Origin: Siphonodentalium dalli
Taxonomy: Eukaryota; Mollusca; Scaphopoda; Gadilida; Siphonodentaliidae
Assembly (NCBI GenBank): GCA_032622095.1
Contig: CP136065.1
Location: forward strand, 246,573,474-246,637,473
Direction of reading: 5' to 3'
DNA length: 64,000 nucleotides
Shown: one piece after another, positions 11,101 to 22,455 of the stretch
How the letters are laid out: every line of letters starts with the position of its first letter
Numbering within the stretch: position 1 is the first letter of the stretch
Notes under the pieces: generated by a model
Told to the model about the DNA's origin: nothing
What the model saw: only the letters and a program-made list of their open reading frames with translations
Databases searched by the model: none
Program-made: the position numbers and the translations under genes

Positions 11101-12150
11101 GTAGTAAGTGCCAGGGATGTGGTAAGGAGGGGGCTGTAAAGCATTCTGTTACACTATTATGGAAGTTCAGCAGGCAGCTTTTCCTCCTGTGAACTGTGGT
11201 AAATCAAGCATTTACTGATATAACTCAATAATCCAGCATGCTAAATTCTTACCAGATGATATCTCAATTACGTCATTTATTGTGTATTATAAACCAATGA
11301 ATATCACTATCTTTTAAAGACATGTTATGGACTTGTTTGGTTGTATGAAACTGATAAGTTAGTATTCAAGGAATGTAACATTGTACTAACATCAGTGAAA
11401 ATCTGAAGCAAATCGACCATACCATAGAAAACATCGTTTGAACAACGCTCAATTGTAAATATTTACCACTCGTTTCGGGACGCGTCTCTCTGCGATAAAC
11501 TAACGAAAATGATTTCGCCATCAAGAGTCACTGTATTTAATTAATATATAAGAACGACTGTGTGTTTGTCTATGTGGATATAATATCTCAAAAAATTACT
11601 ACTTTGAACAAGATTATTTACCATTTCTGTTTGATCACCCTACCGGAGTGTTTCACATCACTTCAAACGAAACATCATTGTATCCCCAAGTTTCAATAAA
11701 ATGTGCAGTATACTAGATTGACTGTCCATCCATCACGACTGCTTTCAAAAGAGGATTCAATAACATTATATGCATTTTCCATTCTAGAGTTATCCTTCTT
11801 TGTTTATCTGGAAATCTTTATTTTTATCTCAGCGATCGGTTATGAATGAAATGTGGTATCGAGGTTTGCAATCTGGGGTGCTTTCAACGTGCCCAATGAC
11901 CATGTTTGCATTATCCGTTTTTAGTTACCCTTCATTGTTTAACAGGAAGTAGTGGTTTTCTGTCTGTCTGTCTGTCTGTCTGAGTATTTCACATATGCCT
12001 GAGTATTTCACGAATGAAATTTGTTAGGGAGGTTCACCTTCCTGAGTGCTTTCAAGAGTACCCAATGACAATTCTGGAGTTATTCTTCTTTGTTTTCTTT
12101 AGAAATAATAGCTTTTTGTCTGTCTGTCTGAGTATCACAGCCATGGGTAT
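11101..12150. repeat. Degenerate repeat with GAGTTATCCTTCTTTGTTT units
   Basis: From about 11780 the phrases AGAGTTATCCTTCTTTGTTT, TTAGTTACCCTTCATTGTTT and GGAGTTATTCTTCTTTGTTT recur roughly every 140 bases, interleaved with (CTGT)n and GAGTATTTCAC. The first 650 bases show nothing clear. Confidence 0.5.
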
Positions 12151-12156
12151 AGGATG

Positions 12157-12523
12157 AGGCCCCCACCCCCCTGAAATACGGAATACCACTTAACACAGAG
12201 GGTGGAATACGGAATACCAGTTAACAGCCATATGGAATTTTCCGGATAAATTTCTATTGCCGTACGAACGCTGGTCATCCCGCAGTGTCCATGTCTAAAA
12301 TGATCTAAAATGAAGATGATCGACGATCTGTATGTCAAACCGTGAATTTATTGTGACAAAAATCGCATTTATATTATTATTATGATCATTTTTTGGAAGG
12401 TGTCGAAGGTCGGTGTACGAATACCGGTATTTTTGGAATACCGAATACCTCCTAACAGAGGGGCCGGAATACGGCGTACCTCATAACAGGGCATGGAATA
12501 CGGCGTACGAAAAAGGGGGTGGG
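12157..12523. mobile_element. Short TIR element, GAGGCCCCCACCCCC ends
   Basis: Inverted ends GAGGCCCCCACCCCC and GGGGGTGGGGGCCTC enclose repeated GGAATACGGAATACC / GGAATACGGCGTACC motifs. About 367 bp, no coding capacity. Target duplication is unclear. Confidence 0.55.
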
Positions 12524-12655
12524 GGCCTCTGATCTCAATGACATTTTGCTATGGATATTTACCATCACAAGACCTTTCAATGAAGTGTTGGTAATGTTTA
12601 CATTTTCTCTTATTTATCCTTTGGGTTCCATCCTGCCCATGTTTCAATATTTTCA

Positions 12656-14294
12656 GTATTTAAATTCGCGCATTACTATTTTTCATCCATCGTTGAGCGA
12701 ATTTATAACTGGGTGAAAAATAGTACGACTCCTAAGTTTATACCAACCACAGAGAAACAAGAAGGCTATATGTTGATGAGTTACGTACATGTATATAGAT
12801 TACGGAAGGTTGGACCAAATATTAGGCTTGCAGGACTATAATTTACATGTGGGCAACAAACATCAAAACCATTACTGATATGTATGATATAAGTATACAG
12901 TAACAAATCATGGTATCATATTATTGCTGTTGAAATAAGAAATACACATATTGCTGACATAAGATGCACGAAAGCACGTCCCCTTATTCACAACGCTAAC
13001 ACTACACCGTGAACGAACATTCTGAGTTAGTCATGTCAACACAACCCACAGTCAAGTTTTGATTTTTTTTCTGATGTAAGTTTATTTTATATGCGGTGTG
13101 GTTTTACTTCTTTCAAGTTGATTTCAATTATTAGTCGAGTTTTTCAAAAACTCGACTTATGGTTTGACGAGGGACGGTGGGCGGGCGGGCGGCGGCGGGT
13201 GGACCTAAAGAATGCCTTATAACTTTGACATTTGTGAACGGATTCAAAAACATTTTGGTATGTGAGTTGCTCCCAATGACTATTTACTGCCTGTAGAAGA
13301 GTTATCCATCTTTGATGACTTTTTTGCAATTTTATCACCTGTTAGCGCGATAACTCAATAAAATATTAACTGATTCAAACCATATTTGATATATGAGTCT
13401 CTTGCAACAATATCTCGGACGAGTTCGAAAACCAGGTTTGTCCGAATTTTTTCCCCGGAGTTATGGGCCTTAGTTTGTCTATTTTTAGCATTTTTTTCAC
13501 CGCTAGCGCGATAACTCAATTAAATATTAACTGATTCAAACCATATTTGGTATATAAGTCTCTTGCAACAATATCTCGGACGAGTTCGAAAACCAGGTTT
13601 GTCCGAATTTTTTTTGCGGAGTTATGGGTCTTAGTTTGTCTATTTTTAGCAATGTTATCACCGTTAGCGTGATAACTCAATAAAATATTAACCGATTTAA
13701 ACAATATATGGTATATGAGTCTCTTGCAACAATATCTCAGACGAGTTCGAAAACCTGGTTTGTCCGAATTTTTTTTCCGGAGTTATGGGTCTTAGTTTGT
13801 CTATTTTAATAACAATTTTATCACCGTTATTGCGATAACTCAATGAAATATTAACGGATTCAATTGATATTTCGTATATAGGTCTATTGCAATGATATAC
13901 CACCGTCCGACTGGACCTGGAGTTGTGCACCTTATTGGCAGAAGTTTGGTTCGACTGCCAAAAAACTCGACAAAAGCATCTTAGATGCGTACCCCTTGTG
14001 TTTATAACTATTTCAATATCAGAATAATTATTTGGAGCATATAAACAGCCGTCTTCACAAGACATTGATGATGTAGTTATGTTAAATTACACACGATGTA
14101 AAGCCACCGTGATGGTGTTTAATATGCACATGTATCTTCATTAACGATTAAGATCTGAAACTTTCATCAAAGCCAAGCATTTTACGAAAATATTTTTGTC
14201 AGTTTTGAATTCGCGCAGCTTGGTGCGCGAATAAAAAGTGCGCGAATTCAAAACTGAGCGAAAAATAGTACTGCGCGAATTTAAATATGAGTAA
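12656..14294. mobile_element. Candidate TIR element enclosing a second repeat
   Basis: ATTTAAATTCGCGCATTACT at the left and its near-reverse complement at about 14260-14294 form terminal inverted repeats, with additional GAATTCGCGC palindromes at 14200-14255. The interior is largely occupied by the 13136-13970 element. Confidence 0.4.
13136..13970. mobile_element. GTCGAGTTTTT-terminated element with ~155 bp tandem core
   Basis: Inverted ends GTCGAGTTTTT and AAAAACTCGAC. The start is a small foldback, followed by a GGGCGGGCGGGCGGCGG tract, then four units of about 155 bp containing GCGATAACTCAATAAAATAT, GTCTCTTGCAACAATATCTC and GGAGTTATGGGTCTTAGTTT. No coding capacity. Confidence 0.6.
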
Positions 14295-14383
14295 GTTAGT
14301 ATGAAGCACCAGAGGTTCAACCTCTTGTTTAATCTGAATTGAATGTTGTCCTATCTACATCTATGCTTTTTACACATTTACAG

Positions 14384-14576
14384 ATCTAGAAAAAGCTTTA
14401 CTGCTATCAGAGATTGGTCGAATGTACTCTCAGTTAGATGACCCTCAGCTGGCGACAAAGTTCATCCGTCTGGCATCAGAAGCTGCACACGAAGCCGGTC
14501 GAGTCGATACAGATAAAGATTTCAATGACATTAATCATCAAATGTTACATCTGCTGGCGAATGTCCAGGATCAAGG
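14384..14576 (+). CDS. Exon 4: helical repeat segment
   Basis: Acceptor CATTTACAG ends at 14383; donor is GG|GTTAGT. Residues 414-477, including LEKALLLSEIGRMYSQLDD and ATKFIRLASEAAHEAGR, continue the TPR-like alternation of helices from exon 3. The frame runs open into TAG shortly after the donor, as expected for intron sequence. Two bases are left over, matched by exon 5. Confidence 0.85.
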
Positions 14577-15485
14577 GTTAGTGGAAAAATAGTTAAAAAA
14601 ATTCTAGGGTTATTGGCAAATAAGATGTCCATCAAACTGTTATTTTTATGTTATCAGAGGATAATCAGATCATACCTATGATCAAGGGATGTTTTGGTGG
14701 CCCCTTTGTGCTCTTCACACACATTTTCATTTAAACATTTTTATTAAAAAAAAAGAAGAAATTTTTTAAATAAAACTCCTTGCTCAAGTTTTGAATATTT
14801 TTTTTAATTAAAAAATCTAAATTCTGAAAAACTAATAACCGATATAACATATGCGGGTACCCCTAGTTACCACACAACATTTGGTTGAAATCGATACAGG
14901 GGTCTGTGAGAAAAATCATGAACAGACATATACAGACAGATCCTACTCTTTTATTATATATACATATCATAAGATATTCTGCAATCAGTGTTTAGTACTT
15001 TAGTTATAGCATGTTTGATAGGTAACAACACAAGCACGTGGGGCGTTATGATGAAAATCAATAGCAAATCCATGGAATGATTGTTTATGATTTTAGTTTG
15101 CAAGCTCACATTGGGCATCCAATTCAATCCCTGATTGGTAAAAAATGTCTTCTCGAGGGATAATTTAGTTTATTAACTGTCACTCCTACAAGGTATTACC
15201 ATTTTTTTTAAAGTAGAATGCAGAATTTCTCAGCCCTGCATAACAGAGACTTGTGGATGGAATGTGCGATAAATTAAAAAAGAAGTTTTTCTGTGAGAAT
15301 GAGGAATCCTTTCACAGATCAATTTTGGAGCATGGTATGTAATATAGTGGCCGCATAACGCCTGTAGTTCTTGATCGTGCAAATTATTCCTGGCTGACTA
15401 TATCTTACTTTCACTCCAATATTAGTGTTGCTTCCCTTAGAATATGACAGTATTTTTAATGTATATGTATAATTTTTTACTCCAG
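14577..15485. other. Intron 4
   Basis: AT-rich with A- and T-runs near 14740-14820; includes a short foldback-type repeat trace near 14830-14960 (CGGGTACCCC, GACAGACAGATCC). No gene. Confidence 0.4.
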
Positions 15486-15625
15486 ACTGATGACTGAAAC
15501 CAAATGCAGGGAATCTAAAGCTCTCTGGTTATCAGTAATAAACAGTGGCTACAAACAAATGACAACCACCTCGTACCTCGCGGCATTTGATGCTCTGCTG
15601 TGCTTTCATTCTGGGACATTCCCTG
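15486..15625 (+). CDS. Exon 5: helical segment with tandemly copied 3' end
   Basis: Acceptor TTACTCCAG ends at 15485; donor CCTG|GTAAGTTAG is a strong consensus. Codes residues 478-524, including CRESKALWLSVINSGYKQM and SYLAAFDALLCFHSGTFPG. The last ~25 exon bases and the donor recur as a degenerate ~55 bp tandem array in the following intron, so donor choice here is potentially ambiguous; the first site is chosen because phase matches exon 6. Confidence 0.83.
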
Positions 15626-16960
15626 GTAAGTTAGAGTTACCACCCTTACTGTGGTTCCATGGTAGGACATTCCCTGATAAGCTAGAGTTACATCCCTTGC
15701 TGTGCTGGGACATTCCCTGATGATTGAGAGTTACCTCCCTTATTGTGCTTTCTTGTTGGGACATTTCCAGGTGAGATAGAATTACCCCCCATTCTGTGAT
15801 TCCATGCTGGGACATTCCCTGGTTAGTTACATCTCTTACCATGCTTTCATGGTGGGACAGTCTCGGGTGAGTTCGAATTACCTCCCTTACTGCTCTTCCA
15901 TGCTGTTACATTCCCTGGTGAGTTTGACTTACCTCCCTTCTGTAGTGGGTTCAGTGCAGTAACCAATTCTAGGCACACTGGGTGGAGGATGATGTTGGTT
16001 CCGCCGAGGACTCTGATGGTGCTGTGTCCTCAGGTTCAGTGATTCCATCATTGCGGAGTGCCCGTAAGAATAACTCTGGATCACTGTTGCACACGATCCG
16101 GTCTTCCAGTTGGTTCCAATCCAGGATCGTCTTGTTAAAGAAAGAATGTTTTAATTGATTACAGCTAGTACGCCGTGGCTCGAAGGCTCTTACATTTTTA
16201 CATTCTTCTTTTTCGACGATGTTTGTTGTCAGGTAGTTGTTTGCGCTTAATGCTGGCACCATCCCCTCAACTATCGTATGGAACTGAATGAGACGCTGTT
16301 CTCTTCGTCGCTCGTCTAGAGGTTTTAGATCTAGTTCCTCAAGCATGGTGGTGACTGATGTAATTCCTTGGCGACTATAATTATTCTTTATGAATCTCGC
16401 GCTCCTTCGCTGTACTTTTTCAAGGTGGTCAATGTCTTTCTTTAAGTGGGGGTCCCATACCACTGCTCCATATTCGAGCGCCGATCTCACTGTAGCGATG
16501 TAAGCTGTCTTTTTACATTTCTCTGGAGCATGTCTGATGTTACATCTTAGGAGGCCTAAAGCACACTTTGCTTTCTTTGTTGTTTTCCTAATATGGGCTG
16601 ACCATGTCAGGTCGTTGGTAAAGGTCAGTCCCAGGTATGGGGTCTCAGCTGTTGTCTCTAGTATGTGTTCTCCCAGTTGGTACATGTTTGATGATTTGTT
16701 TTTGGTGCTCATGATGTTACATTTTTTGGAGTTGTGTTGTGTGCTTCCATGCTGTGAAATTCCTTGATTAGTTAAGAGTTACATCCCTTACTCTGCTTCC
16801 ATTCTAGAACATTCCCTGGTGATTTAGAGTTACCTCCCCATATTGTGTTTCCATTATGGGACATTCCCTGGTGATTTAGAGTTACCTCCCCATATTACCT
16901 GGTAAGTCAGATTTACAACCCTTACTGTGATTCCATTCCAATTCTCATTATTTTACCTAA
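15600..16960 (+). repeat. Tandem array derived from the exon 5 / intron 5 junction
   Basis: Degenerate ~55 bp units of the form CTTTCATTCTGGGACATTCC, then CTGGTRAGTTAGAGTTACCTCC. The first unit spans the genuine donor. Donor-like GGTGAGT or GGTAAGT sites persist near 15770, 15865, 15915 and 16903, others are decayed. The array is split at about 15955-16745 by a non-LTR retrotransposon fragment. Confidence 0.82.
15969..16712 (-). pseudogene. Non-LTR retrotransposon reverse transcriptase, C-terminal fragment
   Basis: A 247-codon open frame with YLGLTFTNDLTWSAHI, the Lys-rich helix, then VRSALEYGAVVWDPHL and ARFIKNNY, typical of the thumb region of jockey/CR1-clade reverse transcriptases. The catalytic FADD region is absent, so this is a 5'-truncated copy (3' end at about 15960). 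It is inserted inside the exon 5 junction array. It may be fairly young, because the frame is intact over 740 bases. Confidence 0.8.
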
Positions 16961-18087
16961 ACTAAGCAACATTGAGGCCGGTTTCTATTTGAACGGGTGA
17001 TCACCGAGGGATTCTGGGTATGTATCTCTAAGCAACATACACAGTGTGTAATGATATTTATTGGCCTGTGGTAGAAATATTCTAGTGGTGTTTCAAATAT
17101 TGTGCCGCTAGTGGTATCCATAGGCACAGGACTTAGGTTGAAGTGATCAGTTATCCCCAACACTGTTCACTGTTAATTGATGTTGTAATTTTGATAGATA
17201 TATATTTGTAACTGAATAATAATAATAAATCAATTATAATTTCTGCTAGATTAGTATCCAGTTTGATTGATTGGACGAAATTTTATTGGCTGGTTTTGCT
17301 TGTGATAATAGAAGGTCAAGGCCGCTCTATTCAAGATCAACTTGAACGTAAACAAAATTAAACTGACACAGAGGAACAGCGAACTATTATGTCATTAAAA
17401 ATCACTTTCTGAATTGAAAAATATGAATTAGATACTATATGAATGTGATGTGAATCCGCCTGATGCTTTGGCATTCTGCAATTTTACAATATTTATGTCT
17501 CTGGTTATCTCGTTCAAAATCAGTTACTGAATTGATGGGATTCCCTCCATTTCATTGGAGAGTGGCGAAGCATGCGCGTGATTTCATTGGCTTATGGCAT
17601 AACAGATCACTTCACAGATCAGAGGTCATTGATCTGTTGACAAGTTTCCCACGCATTGTCAAACTCAACTATTGTTGGAAAACTGAATACAGGCAATATA
17701 TCCATAACTCATTTTACTCATCGCAATATAGGAGACATCATCTTCGAGTTTTTATCAGTCAACGATATTCGTGACTGATTATTCTTTCGCATCTTGTTGT
17801 ATCTATAACTATTTCTAAATACTACGATTCTCACAAATATTTACTGCACCAGGAATGCACTCCATATTTGGAAATGGTTTATTACGTAATGTTGGGAATG
17901 GCTCGTCATTATAGAAATTAAATTTAGTGGACACATCTAGAGACGTACATCACTTAGGATTATCGTCGTCTTTTTAAAGAATAGAAATGTAGAAGTTATT
18001 GTTTGGCATTTTTTACACTTTCAATTAACTGAGAAAGCATCAGTAACCAAGGACACACAGTAAACATGGAAAATTCCCCTCTGGGAT
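16961..18087. other. Intron 5 middle
   Basis: No clear repeat. A 103-codon frame at 17463-17774 has no recognisable content and is not called. Confidence 0.4.
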
Positions 18088-18320
18088 CAAGCCTTGAAAT
18101 AGTGTGTCTGTCATTTGCAGAATGAGGTCCCCAGAGGGTGAATTTAGTGATGCTACCCTGCATAGTGGGCTAGCATCACCAAATTCACCCTCTGGGGACC
18201 TCATTCTGCTGAGGTGTAAGCAGAATGAGGTCCCCAGAGGGTGAATGAGGTCCCCAGAGGGTAAATTCACCCTCTGGGGACCTCATTCTGCAAATGACAG
18301 ACACACTATTTCAAGGCTTG
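18088..18320. mobile_element. hAT MITE, CAAGCCTTGAAATAG family, exact TSD
   Basis: 233 bp; TIR CAAGCCTTGAAATAGTGTGT at both ends, flanked by TCTGGGAT at 18080-18087 and 18321-18328. Internally it repeats GCAGAATGAGGTCCCCAGAG in both orientations. The 8-bp duplication assigns it to hAT. No coding capacity. Confidence 0.9.
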
Positions 18321-18328
18321 TCTGGGAT

Positions 18329-19962
18329 AATCGACTCTCATGATTGTTAACCTTCACGTATTCCTACGCCAGTGATGCTGCCACATATTTCTTTATACAG
18401 AAATATAAGCAACAAGTAACTAACTAAGGCATTGTGGGGACTTGTCCAATCAGAATGTAGGAAAATGAGAGAGAAAAATATACCCGGTTCAAAGCCCATG
18501 CCTGTGTTTAAGCCCACCCATATCTTTTGGCCAAATTCCATGCACAGGGGTATATTCGTGTTTAAGCCCACCCCAAATTTTGGTCAATTTCAGCAGTGGT
18601 AAGTAAGTATTTGCTAATGATACTCCCCAAATAAATAATTCCAATATATAAACGGGAAGTATATTCGCAAACGATCGGTGACGGCAAGAATGCCACGAAA
18701 AATGGAAAGTTATACTTCGTAGGTAAGTGATAATATTAAATGAAATCAAATAAAATGAATCTTAAATTCTCATTTGTTTATTCAATTATACTTCCCGGGG
18801 GAAACCAAATACAAAAGAACTCACTCGCTAACAGCATATAGCTTTAAAAACCATTTGCGGCTATGAGCGTGCAATACTTTAATCAAAGCGCACCTGTTCA
18901 ACTACAGTACTGTAAAAACATATTTTTCGTGTTCAGTGACAACGCACCATAGGTATGTTCCTGCATGTGACCAAACACAAAGAATTGGCTTCTTGGTTAT
19001 GTAAACACGCAGTGGGTATAATAATGGAACAGAAGGGGGAACTTGTCATTCCAATGTCTTCCAAACTACGTCAACGTTATTCACTCGAAACCAAAATAAA
19101 GGTTATTGACATCAAACTGCATTTTGTTCACGTTTTACAGTATAAACAATTCAGGAACAATAACACTAAATATTCAAACACGTGCTTTTTTCATTCGGCA
19201 AACCTCGTCAGATTCCGTCACACCCAGAGGTCACACCCAGAGGTCACAGGTCGAGGAGTTCAGAATGGTGCTTTTTTATACGTTTTAGCAGAAATACAAG
19301 CCTTTTGTCAGTCCTGTTAAATAAGTACACTCACTGGCTTTTGTTAAACATGCAATTAGTCGCTATTGTAACATCCTCAATGTGGACAATGGATCACGAA
19401 TAAAGCGCCGGGTTTATTGTTTTCCTAATCGGATTAAGTCTGAACATTGATATAAACTATAGACGTCTGATAGACTATAAGATAAGGGATTTACCCATAA
19501 CCCACACTGCCGCTTACATAATAGTGTCATTTTAACATGGGAATTTTGGGCAATAAAACTACAAGACTTAAAGTGTTATCATATATTTTAATATTCACAT
19601 TTAATTGAAAAATTACTTTCTCAAAGTAACTTATAAATACTTACCTTTACTTAATTTGGAAGCCGGTATATTTCCCAAATAATCGGCGTTAGATCGGCTT
19701 TCATAAGTTTTAATGTCCCGATTTCTTAGGATTTTTGGTCTGCAAAGGGCCATATCCGAGTTTAAGCCCACTTGGATTTTTTAGCTCAAATAAAACAAAG
19801 GCCCCCTGGGCCTAAACGCGGGTCAGTACGGTAGGTGTAATTATATGCAGATAAAACATAATAAAATTTGCATAGATTTCTACATATAACACATGCAAAA
19901 GTCTAGCATTGATATCTAGTCTATGTCTACAAATAATTCATGTATGTTCTCACCTATTACAG
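18329..19962. other. Intron 5 end, possible pogo-like transposase trace
   Basis: Phrases GTTTAAGCCCACC recur near 18510, 18560 and 19765 and may mark ends of one element. A short forward frame at about 19024-19130 contains LRQRYSLETKIKVID, which resembles the N-terminal helix-turn-helix of pogo/Tigger transposases, but nothing else supports it. Confidence 0.3.
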
Positions 19963-20113
19963 GAGGTGACATTGACTGGCTGAAGGATGCGGAAGATAAA
20001 CTGAATAAAGCCGTTAAAATGAGGATTCCCCTTAATATGCATTATTCATTCATTCTGGCATGGCTTGGGAAGACAGAAGAATCTAATTCAGCATTTCTGA
20101 AGCTCTCTTATGG
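19963..20113 (+). CDS. Exon 6: helical segment
   Basis: Acceptor CTATTACAG ends at 19962; donor ATGG|GTAAGG at 20114. Codes residues 525-574: DIDWLKDAEDKLNKAVKMR and HYSFILAWLGKTEESNSAF show a typical helix-turn-helix solenoid pattern with Ala and Gly at tight positions. Diverged copies of the 3' half, each with its own donor-like site, follow in the intron. Confidence 0.85.
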
Positions 20114-20515
20114 GTAAGGAATTTGAAGATAGAAGAATCTAATTTAGCATTTCTCAACCTATATTATGGGTAAAGATTTCAAACAACCTATTTATGTTAA
20201 TCGGCATTACTCCTTTGTTTTTTCATGGCTCAAGAGAACAGAACAATTTCCCCCTTGTTTTGTGTAGCTTGGGAAAACAGAGAAATCAAATTTTGCATTT
20301 CTCAAACTATCTTATGGGTAAGGTGTTTGAAGACAGAAAACGGAACTCTAATTTATCATTTCTAAACCCATCTTATGGGTAAGACGTTTTAAACAACTTA
20401 ATTTATGTTTATATATTAACATTAACACCTTTGTTTTTGTGTGGCTCAAGAAAACAGAAGAATCAAATTTAGCATTTATGAACCTATCTTATGGGTACGG
20501 TGTTTAACCTTTCAT
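20114..20515 (+). repeat. Array derived from the exon 6 / intron 6 junction
   Basis: Four diverged copies of AGCATTTCTGAAGCTCTCTT plus ATGG|GTAAGG follow the genuine donor. Donor-like GGGTAAGG, GGGTAAGA, GGGTAAAG and GGGTACGG occur near 20169, 20317, 20379 and 20494. Confidence 0.78.
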
Positions 20516-20560
20516 GACAGGAGCAGTGCTGGTGCAGCATTAAAGATCCTGTGCCAATGT
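20505..20560. mobile_element. Solo end of TTAA MITE (CCTTTCATGA family)
   Basis: TTTAACCTTTCATGACAGG followed by GGTGCAGCATTAAAGATCCT matches the left end of the 58749 and 30725 elements. No right end found. Confidence 0.6.
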
Positions 20561-20789
20561 ATTCAGTGGTGGCTGAAGTGGGAAGGATTGGAAAGTTTCA
20601 GTGGTGTTCACATGCCTTAGTCTTCAAAGTACTTACAATGACCCTATAATCAGTCTATTTTGATCTAATTTGGGCAATTTAAATCACCTTGTATTATATA
20701 AGGTACAATGTAGGATACTGATTCTAGAGATGACTATGACCATTTTTGTCAGGAAGAATAAAATATAAAGAATAAATTTGCATGCCAAA

Positions 20790-21181
20790 ATTGCCTGCAT
20801 AGCAGGTTAGCATCACCAAATTCACCCTCTGGGGACCTCATTCTGCTTAGGCCTCATCTTCTCTGGAAAGTTTTTTTCCTTTATTATAAAATTTCTATGG
20901 AAACTTAGATTCTAAATTTTTTTAGTTTAGTTTCTCTATATCCCCAAATTGGCAGACGATGCATTGCATAATCGACGTTCCCAATGGTGTACATCACAAT
21001 ACTCACCATTTGGGAACTTCAATCTGAGTCTATGTCTCCCATAGCATATGAGGCCATGCAGAGAATGAGGTTCGCAGAGGGTGAATTTAGTGATGCTAGC
21101 CCGCTATGCGGGATAGTGTCACTAAATTCACCCTATGGGGACCTCATTCTGCAAATGACGGACACACTAAACTCAGGCTTG
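20790..21181. mobile_element. hAT MITE family member, longer form
   Basis: Carries CATCACCAAATTCACCCTCT near the left and GACACACTAAACTCAGGCTT at the right, with a ~200 bp central spacer missing from the 18088 copy. Spacer sequence (AAACTTCAATCTGA-type) is shared with 48718 and 55930. The left terminus is lost. Confidence 0.65.
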
Positions 21182-21441
21182 TTGCCCCAATTTTACAAAC
21201 AAGTTGGATGAGAGTCTAGTTATTCATTTATATTGGCCTAAAATGTTTAATATTTCATATCGATTCCCCAAACTCTTGTGTCAGGCTATTTTTACTTAGT
21301 TTAAAATTCATACAAATAATAATACTGCACAAATTTAACTACATGTAAGGCAGTCAAGTCCTTATTTACAGATTTACAGTACCTAGTGGCAGCTGTCATA
21401 ATGAAAGTCTGATGTGTGATAAATGTGTCTAATATTTACAG

Positions 21442-21579
21442 TTCTCAAGGGCAGGCTTCCTACAAGATGTCCAGTGTGTGGGATCCATTAATAAATGAGG
21501 TGTTTAGGCGGAAGAGTGAAGTGCGGCCACTCAAGGTCATTTGGAGGACACAACTTCAGCCATATTGTCTGAGTGAAAC
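21442..21579 (+). CDS. Exon 7
   Basis: Acceptor AATATTTACAG ends at 21441; donor AAAC|GTGAGT. Codes residues 575-620, including YKMSSVWDPLINEVFRRKS and VIWRTQLQPYCLSET. Phase is 2 in and 2 out. The next intron is entered directly by the LTR end of a Ty1/copia relic about 45 bases downstream. Confidence 0.82.
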
Positions 21580-21989
21580 GTGAGTTTTCATTGGTTGAAT
21601 GATGTCATATAACAAAATAGTGATGTTTGTTCACTGTAATGGAGGTATATAAAAAAATAAAATTCCTCGTTGAAAAAGTAGTAGCAAAGCTTACCTATAC
21701 GATCGTCCAATCGCCGGAATCACTCACCACGGAATTCCAGTATTTTTTTATATCCTTATCGCCAGTTCATATATTTTTACAATTTTCTCCTCCACACCAA
21801 AACATCCACACTTCATCACGTGCCGTGACGTCACACCACTTCCGCCAAGGTTCGCAACTCCTCACAAACACAATTGTCAATTACACTGTAGCTAACTGTT
21901 GACACATTCCTCTCTCATTCTTTTTTTTGGTCATTTTCTGAATTTTCTGAATTCAACGTATAAACAGGAGCATGTCACAAAATGTTATA

Positions 21990-22453
21990 TCACAAAATTA
22001 TATCACATACATCATGAATATATTTTCTTCCCATAATCTCAATACTTCCAATTTCCAACGCATTGCAGAGCTTCTTTGCTGAGGCACATTTCTTTGTGAG
22101 ACAGTCTGCTAATTGATTCACACTATCAATCCATCTAATTTCATGCAGTTCTCCATTTTCTAACATTTCTTTCAAACTAGCTATATCCACCCTCAGTCTT
22201 TTACCGAAGCTAGTTTAGTTGAGTTGATGTTTTCGACTAATGATTTGTTATCTGTGAGAACGTCAATCGGTATCACATTTTGTCTCTTCTCATGATGAAC
22301 AATTTCGCTCAGTAAACTTCCCCGATAAAAGGCACTGTCCACTCCTTCAACCATGGCTAACGCTTCAGCTGCTAAAGTACATTTCACTACTCTTCGATTC
22401 TTCACCGATTTCCAGAACAAAGGATATGATGAATTATTGTTTTCAACAAGGAA
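21990..22453 (-). pseudogene. copia pol: RNase H, second part
   Basis: Resumes after the insertion with PLFWKSVKNRRVVKCTLAAE, DVLTDNKSLVENI and, after another break, LHEIRWIDSVNQLADCLTKK. The D-N-x-S-L and ADxLTKK motifs are typical of Ty1/copia RNase H. A single frameshift near 22190 separates two frames. Confidence 0.82.
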
Positions 22454-22455
22454 TA

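Noticed and set aside
17463-17774. 103-codon forward frame
   Set aside because: No family features and no acceptor/donor pair in phase with exons 5 and 6.
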